In this document: positions 1 to 11,364 of the stretch, in pieces
Layout: the number at the start of each line of letters is the position of its first letter
Numbering within the stretch: the stretch's first letter is position 1
From: Gonium pectorale
Lineage: Eukaryota > Chlorophyta > Chlorophyceae > Chlamydomonadales > Volvocaceae
Direction: 5' to 3'
DNA: 44,835 bases
NCBI GenBank assembly: GCA_001584585.1
Contig: LSYV01000028.1
Coordinates: 8,930-53,764, forward strand
Notes under the pieces: model-generated
Seen by the model: only the letters and a program-made list of their open reading frames with translations
The model's database searches: none
What the model was told of the DNA's origin: nothing
Position numbers and translations under genes: made by a program

Positions 1-2523
1 CATAACGCAATGCGGAGGCAAGCTCTGTATGACTAAATAATCTCTGTTTATGGTGCTCTTGATTATCTAGTGCTTATGTGTTTGATGATGCGCTGCATGT
101 GGTACTGCAAACTGAGGATTGTGAATTGAGAGCTGCGAACTGTCATGTTTGAGCTGCAAACTATGAAGTGCGAACTGCAAAATGCAAAAACAAACGAATC
201 TGTAACGAAAAAATTTGTGCAGTCAACGTGCTTTTCGAAAAACAGTCACCGGTTTTCGTTTTGCACCACTGGCAGTACCCCTCAAAACGTTTACGAAAAC
301 GGCGCGGTGCCGTGAGGGCGAAATCTTCCCCAGCCAAACGAATTCCATGGGCTCCTAAGAAGGGGAAAACGTGCGGCCTGACGAATCCCCAAAATGGAAG
401 ATAACCAGGCTGTGTATAACCGATGTGGCAAAATGGCCAAAGCTGTACCATGGCCAGCTGGCGATCAACCATCTGGGCACTTGATTCGGCCGAAAGAGTA
501 CGCTTGCACCTCCCCGGGGACGCCGTTCGGGCGGGCGCATTCCATCCGCTCCCTTGGTGCAGGTGTTTCGTTCACGCATCCCTCAGAAGCCATTCGGGCG
601 GGTCCAGAGCCCCAGAACCAACATGGGTGCTTTTCAGATCAAACACTCAAGGCAGCCAGCCTAAGTCAGCGCCCGTTTACCAGCCTGCGCCAATGCTGGT
701 GCTGCGGGAACAGGGTAAGAGCAAAGCAATGGCGAATAATTCGGAGTAGCCATTGCCGGCGGAATGCCGTGCGCAGGTAAAGCACGGACGTGGTGTACTT
801 GCAACCTTGCCTTCCCGGTAGGCGCATACATCCACCACCAGTCCCAGCCAGCACGTACCGCTGAACATAAACTCGACCACCCCAGGACGCCAGGAGCCCT
901 CAAGCGCTACACGTGGGGATAGGGCATTCCCCAAAATACGCTGCCAATACGCACCTTGAAAGGCCATTTGGCCAGCCTATCCTGATCGAACGCAAACGGG
1001 CGGTAGGTCACCGCCAGCTTTTACCGCGACATGCCACATTGCCGAGCGGTGAACAGATAGACTACAGGCCGCTTCATACCGCTTCGAGCCGCAAATTGCG
1101 AAAACGGAGCGCCGTAGGCAGGTCGGAGGCGTACATGACACATCGCACGCGCCGCCGGCCTTTGGGCACCGTCCCGTGCCGTCACGGCTTCATAAGCAAC
1201 CAAGTTTGGTAAGCGGACTCAGCTTAATGCAGTACAGGGTTAATCGTCTCGCCAAGGGCTCGGGACTACATCGTCTGCCTGCAACGAATCCATACCGGCA
1301 ATGCACAAACGAACGGAATAGGCCAGTGGATCTCCGGCCGGCCCAAATTCTGGTATGTACCAGAAACCGCCCAGGCCAACAACCCGGGCATCCCCGCAGC
1401 TTTGGTGCCCGTAGGATGGCTGCCCGCCCATCTGCCAAGCTGGGGATGGCAGTTGCAACCCCACCCAAGGCTGTGCCGTGTATTAATAAGTAGTCAGTCA
1501 AGCAGCAAACACCCAACTAACGAACCAACTACAAAATGCAACCCGTCCAACAAGCCGGCAGGCCACTCCAACCGACCTAACTTCAGCGCGATCAACGCAC
1601 TTCTTGGGCCGTATGAACAAATAAACGGTGTACTTCATCAGGGATGTAACATGGTGTATTTATTGGGCACACACTCTGATACCCACGTCAATCCTCGGGT
1701 GCGTGTACCTTGAAACCCATACGTGCCAGGCTGCACCAAGCTCGCCAATACGGCGCGGCACGGGTTAGCAGCCACAGGCGGCAGGCGAAGGCTTTCCTCG
1801 CTTGCTGTGATACGAGCAACCGGTGACAGCGGAATCAACGGCCGCCCAGCCAAAACATACCGGCCAGCTGCCGGAAGCAGCAGGGGGCATGCAATCAACG
1901 ACATGTGGCAGAGCGCGCGCTCAACTATGCCTTTCAAGCAGCGGCTTGGAGGCCCTTTATTATTCATTCCGGCGGGGGGTACGCGTGCAAAATACCTTCG
2001 CCTGATGGGCCCTCATTAAACCATACATGCATCCGCAACCACCTTGGCAGACAGGTCGATCAGGCCCGGATCCAAAGCGACGGTAGGGGCGTCGCTGCCG
2101 GCTTGCACATAGGTGAACAGTCGGTTAGGTCCAAATCAGAAGTGAAGGTAGGAGCGGCAAAGTTGGGGGAAACGGGCCGCACCGCGATGCACCGAATCGC
2201 ATAGAAGAACGAAGGTAAGGGCGTGGCGGACTTGCTGTGATGCGCGCCATTGCTGCATGTGGGCCGACGCGCTAACGTCAGCTAGCTTGATTGGCACACG
2301 CCCCTCCCTCAAAAGTGCAACAATGCACGCTGGCTGCTCGGCAAAGGCCTCGCTGGCCAGTTGCAGCGAAAGCAAGCCCCAAATGCAGGAGCCCAGCAGA
2401 AATTCTCGATGCGATACGGAACACCTCCAGGGCCGCGGTGGAGTCGAGGAACGTGCACAAACAGCCGCACACCAGTCGCAATTCATAGCCGACCGCCAAC
2501 CGCCTCCTACTGCAACAGACCGC
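1..2523. other. No supported gene
   Basis: Several short frames on both strands, none with recognisable domains or coherent splicing. The first 190 bases hold degenerate repeats of TGC(G/A)AACTG type. The right end is downstream of paralogue A. Confidence 0.6.
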
Positions 2524-5329
2524 CTAACCGTGCGTGACAACAAACACGCCATTCGGCGCGATGAGCTGCTTCGGGCGCTCCTTGTGCCTGGCGGCCGCGG
2601 CAGACTGCAGCCGCATCAGCCGAAGCCGCAGCCGCAGCCGGCACAAGAGCTGTACGCCGCCGCACCCACCGCCTCCGCCGCTCCCAAGGCTCCTGCCGCG
2701 CCCGCGCCATTCGCTGCCAGCCGCGTCCTGGCCGCAGCCAAAGAGCTCCCGCAGGCCCCCGCCGACGCCACGGAGGCAGCCGAGGCAGCCGCGGCCGGTG
2801 GCCCGACGACGCTGGGCGCAGCGCTCCAGCCATGCCAGCACCTGCGTCGTCGGCACGTGCGGCGGAGGCGGGTGGTCTCAGGGCTTCGGGTTTAAAGGTT
2901 TAGGCGGAGGCGAAGGCGGAAGCGGAGGCGCAGATGGGTGGAGGAGGCAGAGGGTGGGAGACGGACACGCGGGCGGAGGAAGAGGTCGAGAAAGAGGTGG
3001 AGGTGGATGGCGAAGGAAAGCTGCGTCAGTTCGCTTACTTGCGGGTGCATACAGGCTGTCACACCATCTGCTTCAGCATGCTTCATTGCCCCCTGTCTTC
3101 TCAGCCCTGACTGAAACCACGCCACAACCCTCGGTGGCTATGGGTAACGCCGGGCCCACCTGCGCCCCCTCTGCACCGCCGCGCCATTTGGCGCTGGCTG
3201 CCGCCTCGAACATGTCGACGGAGCAGCAACCGCCGCCGCTGCCGTCGGCCTGCTCCTCCAGCCACAGCAGCACGGGCAGCGGCGCGAAGCGGACCGCGCG
3301 TGCAAAGACCTCGCCGGGTGGGCCCCAGGGAACGCCCAGGCGGCGCAGGCAGCGCAGGGTGGCCAGGTCGCCGTAGTTGGCCGCGTGAACGTACGACATG
3401 AAGCAGCCTTCCTGCGCCGGTTAGTGGCGACAGCGGCGAGCAAGGGAGAGAGCGAGGAGTTTGGCTGCGGCGTACGACGCGGTGGCGTACAGCACGAAGC
3501 AGCGGTTGGCGGCAGCAAACAAGTTGGGGTTTCAAGGAAGTGGGTCCGATAGGAGCGGGTTTGCGGCCGTCGAGCCCCGGCTCGCTCCGCGCGCCCCCGA
3601 GCGCACGAGCGCGCCTCAAGCCGTGGGCTACGGTCCTCATACCCACACACACCCGCATCGTTTCCCTTCCTCATTACTACACATCCCCGCGGGAACTGCG
3701 CAACGGTCTCCCCCCTCGCCGGGCATCAGCGGCAGCACGCGGCTCCCCCAGCCGTTCCACATGTGCGTTCGACCTATAACAACGGGCCTGGCCCACCACA
3801 CAGTCACGCCATGTCAGGCATCCCACGCTCGGCGCGATCCCGGTATAACTGACGTTCCCATCCGTCCATCCGACTCATATGTCCCATCCGCCCTGTCCCG
3901 CCCCCCAGCTCACTCCCATGGGGCAGCACTGCGCCACCAGCCACTCAAGCGCCTCCTCGCAGCCGCCCTCCGCCGCCGCCGCAAAGGTCCGCACGCCCCA
4001 GGGGCAGCCGCGCGCCCGCAGCCAAGCCAGCAGCTCCACGCTGCCCGACCCCGCGGCCGCCGTGACGACGTTGGGGCCCAGTCGCCGCGCGTCGCCGCCG
4101 AGCAGCTCCTGCACCAGCCAGGCAACCACGTGCAGGTGCCCGGCGCGTGCCGCCGTCTCGGCCGCCTCCCGCGCGTGTATGTCGCAGCCGTGCTCGTGGA
4201 GGAGCACCATCACCGCCAGGTGGCCCCCGCGCGCCGCCCCTGACGCCGCCGTCACGTCGGGCCGCGGGGCGCCCCCCTCCACCAGCAGGTACGACAGCGT
4301 CGCGATGTCGCCCGCCCACGCCGCGGCGCGCGCCGCCGACTCGTCCACCGGCGCGCCGCGCGCCCGCAGCCAGGCGAGGCGGGCGGGGGTGCCGGCGTCG
4401 CCTGCCGCCGCGGCGCGCGCCGTCGCAAGGGCGGTCAGCGGGCAGCCGCAAGACTCGACCAGCCACTCCACTTTGGCGGCCCAGTCGGGCGTCAGGCTGC
4501 CGGCTGCGGCCGCCACGACGAGATCGAGGCGAGGAGAGACCTCGAAGCCGCGCGGGGGCCGCTTCTCCTGCACCCACGTCGCCCACAGCTGCTGCAGCGT
4601 GGCCAGGTCACAGCCCTCCGCCACGGCCGACAAAAGGGGCCCTCCATCGTCGCCTCGAGCGGCGGGCGCCGTGACGCCCATGCGCCGGCTCCGTATTAGC
4701 CACTCCATGAGGTGCACGTGCCCGCGCCGCGCGGCTGCCTCAACGGCTGCAGTACACCAGCAACTTCGGTCGACCGAGAGCAGCCACGAGCATGTCCCCT
4801 GATGCCCCCCACCCGCCGCGTCCTCGAGCGCGCTGCAAGATCCGTACTTAAGTGGGCAGCCGTGATCTCGCAGCCACTTGCAGGAGGTCCATTGGCCGAC
4901 CGCGGCCGCAGCCGCGGCGACGTCGTGGTTTGGGGTGCAGCCCGCGGCCGATATGGCCAGCTCGAGGTTGGCCAGGCAACCGCTGACAGCGGTCAGGGAG
5001 AGGAGCTGTCGGCGACGATGCAAGTTCAGGCACCGCATGGTGCCGGGGCGGCCCCAGTGCGCTGCGAAAGCGCGTTGCGGGACAGGTCGCGACAGGTGGA
5101 TGGTGGTGTGTCTTGTAGCGCGCAGCTGCGACGCTGCATCCTTGCAGGCCATGCGGAGACCACAGGGCATGTCGTTTGGCTCGAGATAGGAGGCGATGGT
5201 ATCCCAGCAGTCCGTCGGAAGTTGAGGCCATGCACCCAGCGGTTTGCCTTCATGTATTGCTTGCGGGAACCCAGAACTGGATTCATCAAAGAGTGTATTA
5301 TTGTAAGGAGCTGCCGGTGTGGAAGACAT
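2524..5329 (-). CDS. F-box-like/ankyrin-repeat protein, paralogue A (3 exons, 661 aa)
   Basis: Predicted adaptor-like protein; I infer protein-protein recognition, possibly ubiquitin-ligase substrate binding, from the F-box-like start and the repeats. Exons on the minus strand are 5329-3914, 3411-3160 and 2841-2524; all junctions are phase 0 GT-AG. Residues ~31-70 (WPQLPTDCWDTIASYLEPND) resemble an F-box. A block shared with both paralogues follows (RLSxPVPxxAFAxxW, then RRQLLxLTAxSG). After it come degenerate ankyrin-like repeats with the signature AxxGHLxxxxWLxxxGCPW. Exon 2 carries GDLATLRCLRRLGVPWG, matching the penultimate or last exons of the other copies. The last exon (start VLAWLERCAQRR) was chosen because it aligns with the C-terminus of paralogue B; its Arg/Gly-rich tail is less certain. 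No unit fits the ankyrin consensus exactly, so a related helical repeat is possible. Exons 1-2 are firm and exon 3 moderate. Confidence 0.8.
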
Positions 5330-5844
5330 GACACCAACTCAGCGGAGCGGCATCGACAGCGCATCTATCGCAGGTTAAAACAATTATATTGGCGCTGCAT
5401 ACGAATATGCGTGCAATAACGAGGACTGTGAAAACAGATACGCGTCGGCGCAGTACGGTGGAGGCGAGACGGGTTTCGGTTCGCACGCCGCACTCCCTCC
5501 GCGCCCCCCCCCCCCCGCCTCCTGGCACATGCACAGGCCAAGGCACCCTTCACATAGCCAGCTTAACTTCCTTGCCGTCTTCTGCCCTTTATCTCTGTCA
5601 GTCCGGCCCACGCCCTACATGCGCGCGGCGAACGTACGGCAGCACTGTGGCCACATCTGCCCACAATACGTATCCATCGACAGGGGTCCATGCCCGTCGG
5701 CTGCCTGACGCGGCGAAAGCCATCTGCACTAGAGATTCAAGGAGCGCTGGTGTCGGAATCATGTGCACACTTGGCCCAACTGAGGGACCAGACCCTCCCG
5801 TCCGCTCGCATGAGCTGCAGCCAAGCCTATATTCTGTATCTTTA

Positions 5845-5866
5845 TGCCGTGCCGCTCGGCACGGCA
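5845..5866. repeat. Perfect inverted repeat, 10 bp arms
   Basis: TGCCGTGCCG, two spacer bases, then CGGCACGGCA. It lies in the intergenic stretch between paralogues A and B, downstream of B. Confidence 0.8.
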
Positions 5867-5948
5867 CGGCAGCTCGAGACACGCCGCCAGTACGGGCACA
5901 AGTGGACCCGTAGAACCTCCCACATGACGTACAGTACCGCATCGTACC

Positions 5949-5953
5949 TTACA
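5949..5953 (-). promoter_or_regulatory. TGTAA polyadenylation signal of paralogue B (candidate)
   Basis: Minus-strand TGTAA, 460 bases after the stop of paralogue B. Confidence 0.4.
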
Positions 5954-6413
5954 GTCGCGACGGAACAGACGGACGGCGCGCTGCACTGAAGGCCCAACTT
6001 GACCGTAACGCAGCTGCCACTAAATCACGTGAATGCGTGGACCCTCGTCCGAATAAAACCAGAAATGCAAGCACAAGCCGTGATCAGAAGTTTCCAGGAC
6101 CCCGTACATGCCCCAGGCACCGCCTGCTGTGCCAGTCGCGCCCGCCTCCCCCCTTCATCGGTGGGCGTCCGCCACGAAATGGCCCCCGAACCGCGAAGGC
6201 GGCAAAGGCGCTCCTCGCGAACAGCCAACAGCTCCTGCCTCGGCACACGCTCGCACCACACGACCGAGACTGCCTATACCTGGACGGCATCGCGCCCTCA
6301 GGTACAGCGGGCAGCACCCCGCGCCCGGCAAGCCAGGGAGCCACAGCCAGCGAGGCAACGCCCGCTGCTGGCTCCATTGCCGCCCACTGCTTCCCCCGCG
6401 GCCACTCGCACGG

Positions 6414-9368
6414 TCACCCACGGCCGCTTGAGCGGGCGGCCGCCTTTGCCGCTGCCTGCCTCACACCGCGCACCGCCAGCAGCTCCAGCAAGGCCGGCCC
6501 CACGTCGCCGCCGCGCGCCCTGGCTGCGTCCGCCGCCGCCGCGTCGTCGAGCGGGCAGCCCGCCTCCAGCAGCCAGCGCAGGGTGGGCAGGGAGGCGTAG
6601 CGGGCGGCGCAGGCGAAGACGGGACCGGGCGGGCCCCAGGGGCAGCCCAGGCGGCGCAGGCAGCGCAGGGTGGCAAGGTCCTTGTTCATGATCGCCGCCA
6701 CGTAGGGTTGACCCCGCTCCTGAGAGCGCGCGACGGGAGAGGGAGTTCAGCAAACTCTCGACACAGGAAGGGCCAAAACAAGCTTCGGAAGCGCATATCT
6801 CACAAGCTCGGCCACACATAGGGGTGGAGCCCAGGGGAGGAGCCTGACAATGCGAGTGGAGGGCAGGGAGGGAGCCAAGCCAAGCGCATCGGGCGCACGC
6901 AGAGAAGAGCGCAGCGCAGTGCGGTTTGGTACGCCGGGGAAAGGAGGCCGGCAAGGGCGGGGGGCCGTAGGTTAGAGGCGGCACAAGGGACGGCCCGCCG
7001 GCGCGAGCCGGAGCGGCTGCGGTCACGCGTGAGCCAAGGTGCATCGCCCCAACCGCCCCAACCGCTCAAACCAACCGCACCAACCGCATGGGGCACCCAA
7101 CAATCGCAGCTGCGTCAGTGCGCCTGCGGTCACCCGCAGCGCTTCGATCCGAAAAGCGGGACCCCGACATGCGCAGGACGCTGACCCAACGCCCCCCTTC
7201 CTACGCCATTCAAAGTCCGACGCCGCCACGTATGGTGTGGGCGACGCCCGGCCCCAGCATGGCTCACGGCCGGGGAGAACAAAAACTCCCCAAAACCGCA
7301 CGGTCCGCCATCACCTGACCCCCTTCTCGCCCCCCCGACACCATTTTCACGCCCCTCCCCGCACGGCCCCGCCGACCGGCCGCGGCCCCGATCACGCACA
7401 AACAGGAACGCCCCCCGCGCCGGCGCCGCACCTCCATCGGGCAGCCCTGCGCCACCAGCCACTCCAGCGCCTCCTCGCAGCCCGCCCCGGCGGCTATGCC
7501 AAACGCGTGCGCGTCCCAGGGGCAGCCCCGCTCCCGCATCCAGGCCATGAGCTCCACGCTGCCCGACTTGGCGGCTGCCGCAAAGGCCCATCCGTCCAGT
7601 CGGCCCGCGTCGCCGCCGAGCAGAGCCTCCACCAGCCAGGCCAGCACGTGCAGGTGGCCGCCGCGCGCCGCCGCCTGCACAGCCACGCCAGGACTGATCG
7701 CAAAGCCGGCGGCGTGCAGCGCCTGTGGGTTGGCGTGGGCGCCATGGACGCGGGGAGAAAGCGCCGCGTTTACCGCCACAGGTTACAGGTTACTCGCCCC
7801 GTCACAGCCAAAGGGGGCATGGACGATTGTCGCTGTCTCTTCTTAAGCCATGGTTTTCACCACCATGCATCCATGCCAATTCATTGCCAATACTGCAGTC
7901 AGCACGCCGTCAGGTGACTGCGGTCACCACTGATACCGGCGGTGCACGGCACGATGGCGCAAAGCGGGCAGACGGCCCCGAACGGAGCCCGGAGTTCAAT
8001 CCTTTCAAGCAACAGGGCAGGGGAGGCTTCCGCGCGACGAGTCAGGGGAGGCCTTAGCGCATCGACTCAAGGATGGTTTCGCGCAAGAAGGCAGGGGTGG
8101 CTTTCCTGCAACAAGTCAGAGAGGTCTCCGACGCACGAAAGGACATGCCTGCAGGGACGAAAGCTGCCCAACCCGCGCCGAGTGCACCGCCGCCTGCTGG
8201 TCCGGCGTGACGCCCGCCTCAGACAGCAGGTACGACAGCGCCGCCACCCTGCCAGGGCCACCGGAAACCATTGGGGCTCAGCGCCAGTGCAACATGTTCG
8301 TGGCATGTGCAGCGGGAGCGGACTTCGCAGAGGCATCCCGGCTTGGGGGCGTCGGGCTCTTTCTCTGACTTCGCACCAACCACCTACAACATGCCCTTCC
8401 CAGGGTTCTCACCTGCCGTATCGCGCCGCCCGACGCGCCGCCCCGTGCCCTAGTGGGTATCCCCGCCCCCGCAGCCACACCAGTCGCTCCAGGGCGTCAG
8501 GATGGCTGGCGGCCTGCTCGGCCGCGAGCTCGGACCGCAAGCAACCCTGCGCCTCCAGCCACTCCGCCTTGGCGGCCCAGTCGGCTGTGGGGCTGGCGGC
8601 GGCCGCCGCCAGGGCGCACTCCTTACGCCACTCGAGCACCTCAGCTGCATCAGCTGCGGCTGCCCCTTGCGGAGGCTGCAGGGCCGCCTGCCACCCCGCC
8701 CAGGCGCGCTGCAGGGCCGGCAGGTCGCAGCCCTCTGCTACCGCGATAACGAGAGACCCAAGGTCCACGAGAGCAGTTCCTGGGGGGCGGAGCTGGAGGA
8801 GGGCGTCCATGACAATCGCATGGCCCGCGCGCGCCGCGGCCTGCACTGCGACCTCTCGCCACGGGCAGCCGTGCACGAGAAGCCATTCGCACAGGCGCAG
8901 ATGGCCCCCACCCGCAGCGGCGGGAAGGGCGCCGGTGCCGCCTGTGGCACGCGGGCCGCCGTCCATCGCGCATCCCGCCTGCAGGAGCCACTGGCAGGAC
9001 CCCAGCTGCCCTGCGGCGCCTGCGGCTGCCGAGACCTCTTCCGTCAACTCGCAGCCCACGAGAGAAGCGGCCAGCTCCAGGTTGGGCACGGATCCACTTG
9101 CCGCGGTGAGGCTCAGCAGCTGCCGGCGCCGCTCCAGAGTCAGCCCTCGCATCGCGCCTGGGCAACCCCATTTTTGCGCAAAGGCGTGGGACGGCACCGG
9201 TTGTGAGAGTCGGACCGTCCTGTGACCAGGGGAGCCGAATAGCGCAGCAGTGGCCTTATTGAGCACACGGATGGTGCACGCCACCTCGTTGTCAGGCAGG
9301 TGCCCAACGATCCGTGCTGTCAGCTCCACCGGGAGGAGAGACCAGACGTTCACACAGGATGATGCCAT
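6414..9368 (-). CDS. F-box-like/ankyrin-repeat protein, paralogue B (4 exons, 550 aa)
   Basis: Tandem paralogue of the gene at 2524-5329, same strand, about 1.1 kb apart. Exons are 9368-8413, 8248-8149, 7722-7432 and 6719-6414, with phases that join cleanly (AG|G, then phase 0 twice). Residues ~9-45 (LLPVELTARIVGHLPDNE) are F-box-like. The shared RLSQPVP/RRQLLSLTAASG block follows, then ankyrin-like repeats ending ALEWLVAQGCPM and DLATLRCLRRLGCPWG. The start is the first Met, 8 residues before the F-box-like helix. Introns 1 (8249-8412) and 2 (7723-8148) are absent from both paralogues. Intron 2 must use a GC donor (CAG|GCATGT) to keep VGQLSSLQ, which aligns with GGHLAVLQ of the third copy. 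A degenerate 24-25 bp tandem array fills the start of intron 2. Function is inferred as for paralogue A. Confidence 0.82.
7998..8147. repeat. Degenerate tandem array, 24-25 bp unit, about 6 copies
   Basis: Units follow a pattern near (C/T)TTCCGCGCAACAAGTCAGGG followed by GAGG or GTGG. The array lies in the first third of intron 2 of paralogue B and ends at its GC donor. Confidence 0.6.
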
Positions 9369-10192
9369 GGTCTGATCCGCAGCAGGCCCGCACGTTAAAG
9401 TGCGACGCCCATTGCGGCTCTCTTTCTCACTTTCTCGCTAGCACGTAAAGGTTAAATAGAATCACAGTACGCAGCTCAAGCCGATGGCATTCAACGTCGC
9501 ACGTAGGCTGTTTGGACCTGCCTGGATCCGGACCGTACATGACACGGTTTTCTCCCAGGACAGCGGCACCAACGCGCACCGGGCTGCGCCGAGTATGGTT
9601 GGTTTGACGCGACTGCAAGGAGGCGTATGACGGCGCGGAGCGGGGAAACCCGGGTAGAAAGGCGGGTGCGCCCGGGGAGAGCGCCAACGGTATGCGCTGT
9701 TGCTTTCTCCTTAAGTTCGACAGGAAGCGCTTGGGGTGGGTGCTAAAGGTGGGTCGCGTCGTGGACACGGAATCGCGTACGAAGTAAAAATACTTGTGGC
9801 GGTGTTTACATAACCGTCCTGTGAAACTGCAACGTCGGCGCCAAGCAACCAACACTGAAGCGCACCTTTGTCGGCTGTAAGGCGCCGATGCAGGGTCGAA
9901 AGGGAAAGGAGTTTTGACAGTCCTTGCCACCCCCCCCCCCGACTCAAACACGTGGACAGACTAGCACAGCACTGGCCTCGCGAGTGCGGGCATGACCAGA
10001 CAGACTTCCCAAACTGCACTAACCCTGACACCGACGCCTACTGAACTACAGGGCAGACGGCGCTTGCATCGATGGTTATGCGTCAAAGGCGCGGCCGAAG
10101 TTTCCAACGACGAGCAACGCGCTCAAGTAGATGCAAACCTGAGACATGTCACATGGAGGCGCGGAGGGCATTGCTTCTGGCCGTCGCCTGAG

Positions 10193-10427
10193 NNNNNNNN
10201 NNNNNNNNNNNNNNNNNNNNNNNNNNNNNNNNNNNNNNNNNNNNNNNNNNNNNNNNNNNNNNNNNNNNNNNNNNNNNNNNNNNNNNNNNNNNNNNNNNNN
10301 NNNNNNNNNNNNNNNNNNNNNNNNNNNNNNNNNNNNNNNNNNNNNNNNNNNNNNNNNNNNNNNNNNNNNNNNNNNNNNNNNNNNNNNNNNNNNNNNNNNN
10401 NNNNNNNNNNNNNNNNNNNNNNNNNNN
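10193..10427. other. Assembly gap (235 N)
   Basis: Run of N between paralogue B and D1bLIC. No gene model crosses it. Confidence 1.
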
Positions 10428-10969
10428 CCCCTGCTTGGCATCAGTTGCAGGCGCCGCGACCGCATGGGGCCGACGGACGGCAACTTGGCCCGCGTGTGGT
10501 AACTATCACAGGTCACATGTGCCTCGATCACATGCATTTGTGCTGCGAGAGCCGCGCGACCACAATCTGCGCGAGTGAGGAGGCTTAGCGACCAGCAAGA
10601 GCGACAATGACGAGTGAGCGACACTTAGCCTGCACGAGCCCGAACCACGCACATGCACCTTTGTCCACCTGACACCGCATGCGCGGCACTTGTCAACAGC
10701 CCCCCCCTCCTCGGCAGCCGGGCCTAGAATGTGCGCCCTTGAGCCCTTCCAAGGTTCCCTGGGCGCCGCATCGCCTCCCCCACCTTGTGGCATAGCTATG
10801 GGTAAGGAGCAACGAGCAGCTCCCCAGCGGCTCCGTTACCCCTGTGCCGTGCTCTCTTCGCATCCTAGGGCTCGCGCTGGTTACAGGGTAGGCATGCATT
10901 CGTTGTGCGCAGGATGCCACGGAATGGGAGGCGGAAGTTGGAGGCAGGAGCACAGGTACGGGGGACAAC

Positions 10970-11005
10970 GGGGCGCAGAAATGGGGCGCAGAAATGGGGC
11001 ACACA
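10970..11005. repeat. 12-13 bp tandem repeat, nearly three copies
   Basis: GGGGCGCAGAAAT is present twice, followed by the partial unit GGGGCACA. It is 360 bases upstream of the D1bLIC start. Confidence 0.6.
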
Positions 11006-11364
11006 TGTGCACTTCTTGTCGTATTCCCGCGAACCGTCAACCGCCCGGGAACCTCGACTGACCGCTTCCTGAAGACTATCGACTAAAAGGTGTACACTTT
11101 GGCTTTAGCGACAGCCCCACTGCGCACGAGCTTGCTGTTGTCCCTTCCTCCGAGCCCAACATTCACTCCTTAGCAGAATGCGAGCTATGCCCCATTTATG
11201 CCCATGTGTATAATATGTACATTTGATAGCTTCCTGGCGTGAGGGCGACTGCTCGACGTCCCCTGCCGCGCAGCAGCGGAGCCTTCCCGCTGACGACTCT
11301 AGGAGCTAGCTGTCAGCTTGACCAGTACCTGGAGCCTCTGCGTTGCCAGATCTAAGCTGCAAGA

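Larger units (their letters stand above)
9369..11364. other. Intergenic, divergent promoters of paralogue B and D1bLIC
   Basis: The two flanking genes are transcribed away from each other, so promoters of both must lie here. The stretch holds the first assembly gap and the 12-13 bp repeat. No additional gene is supported. Confidence 0.6.

Noticed and set aside
2257..2895. 212-codon plus-strand frame rich in Ala and Pro
   Set aside because: The minus strand here fits the last exon of paralogue A by phase and alignment; the plus frame shows no domain.
3879..4802. 307-codon plus-strand frame
   Set aside because: Antisense shadow of paralogue A exon 1; Ala/Ser/Arg-rich with no domain.
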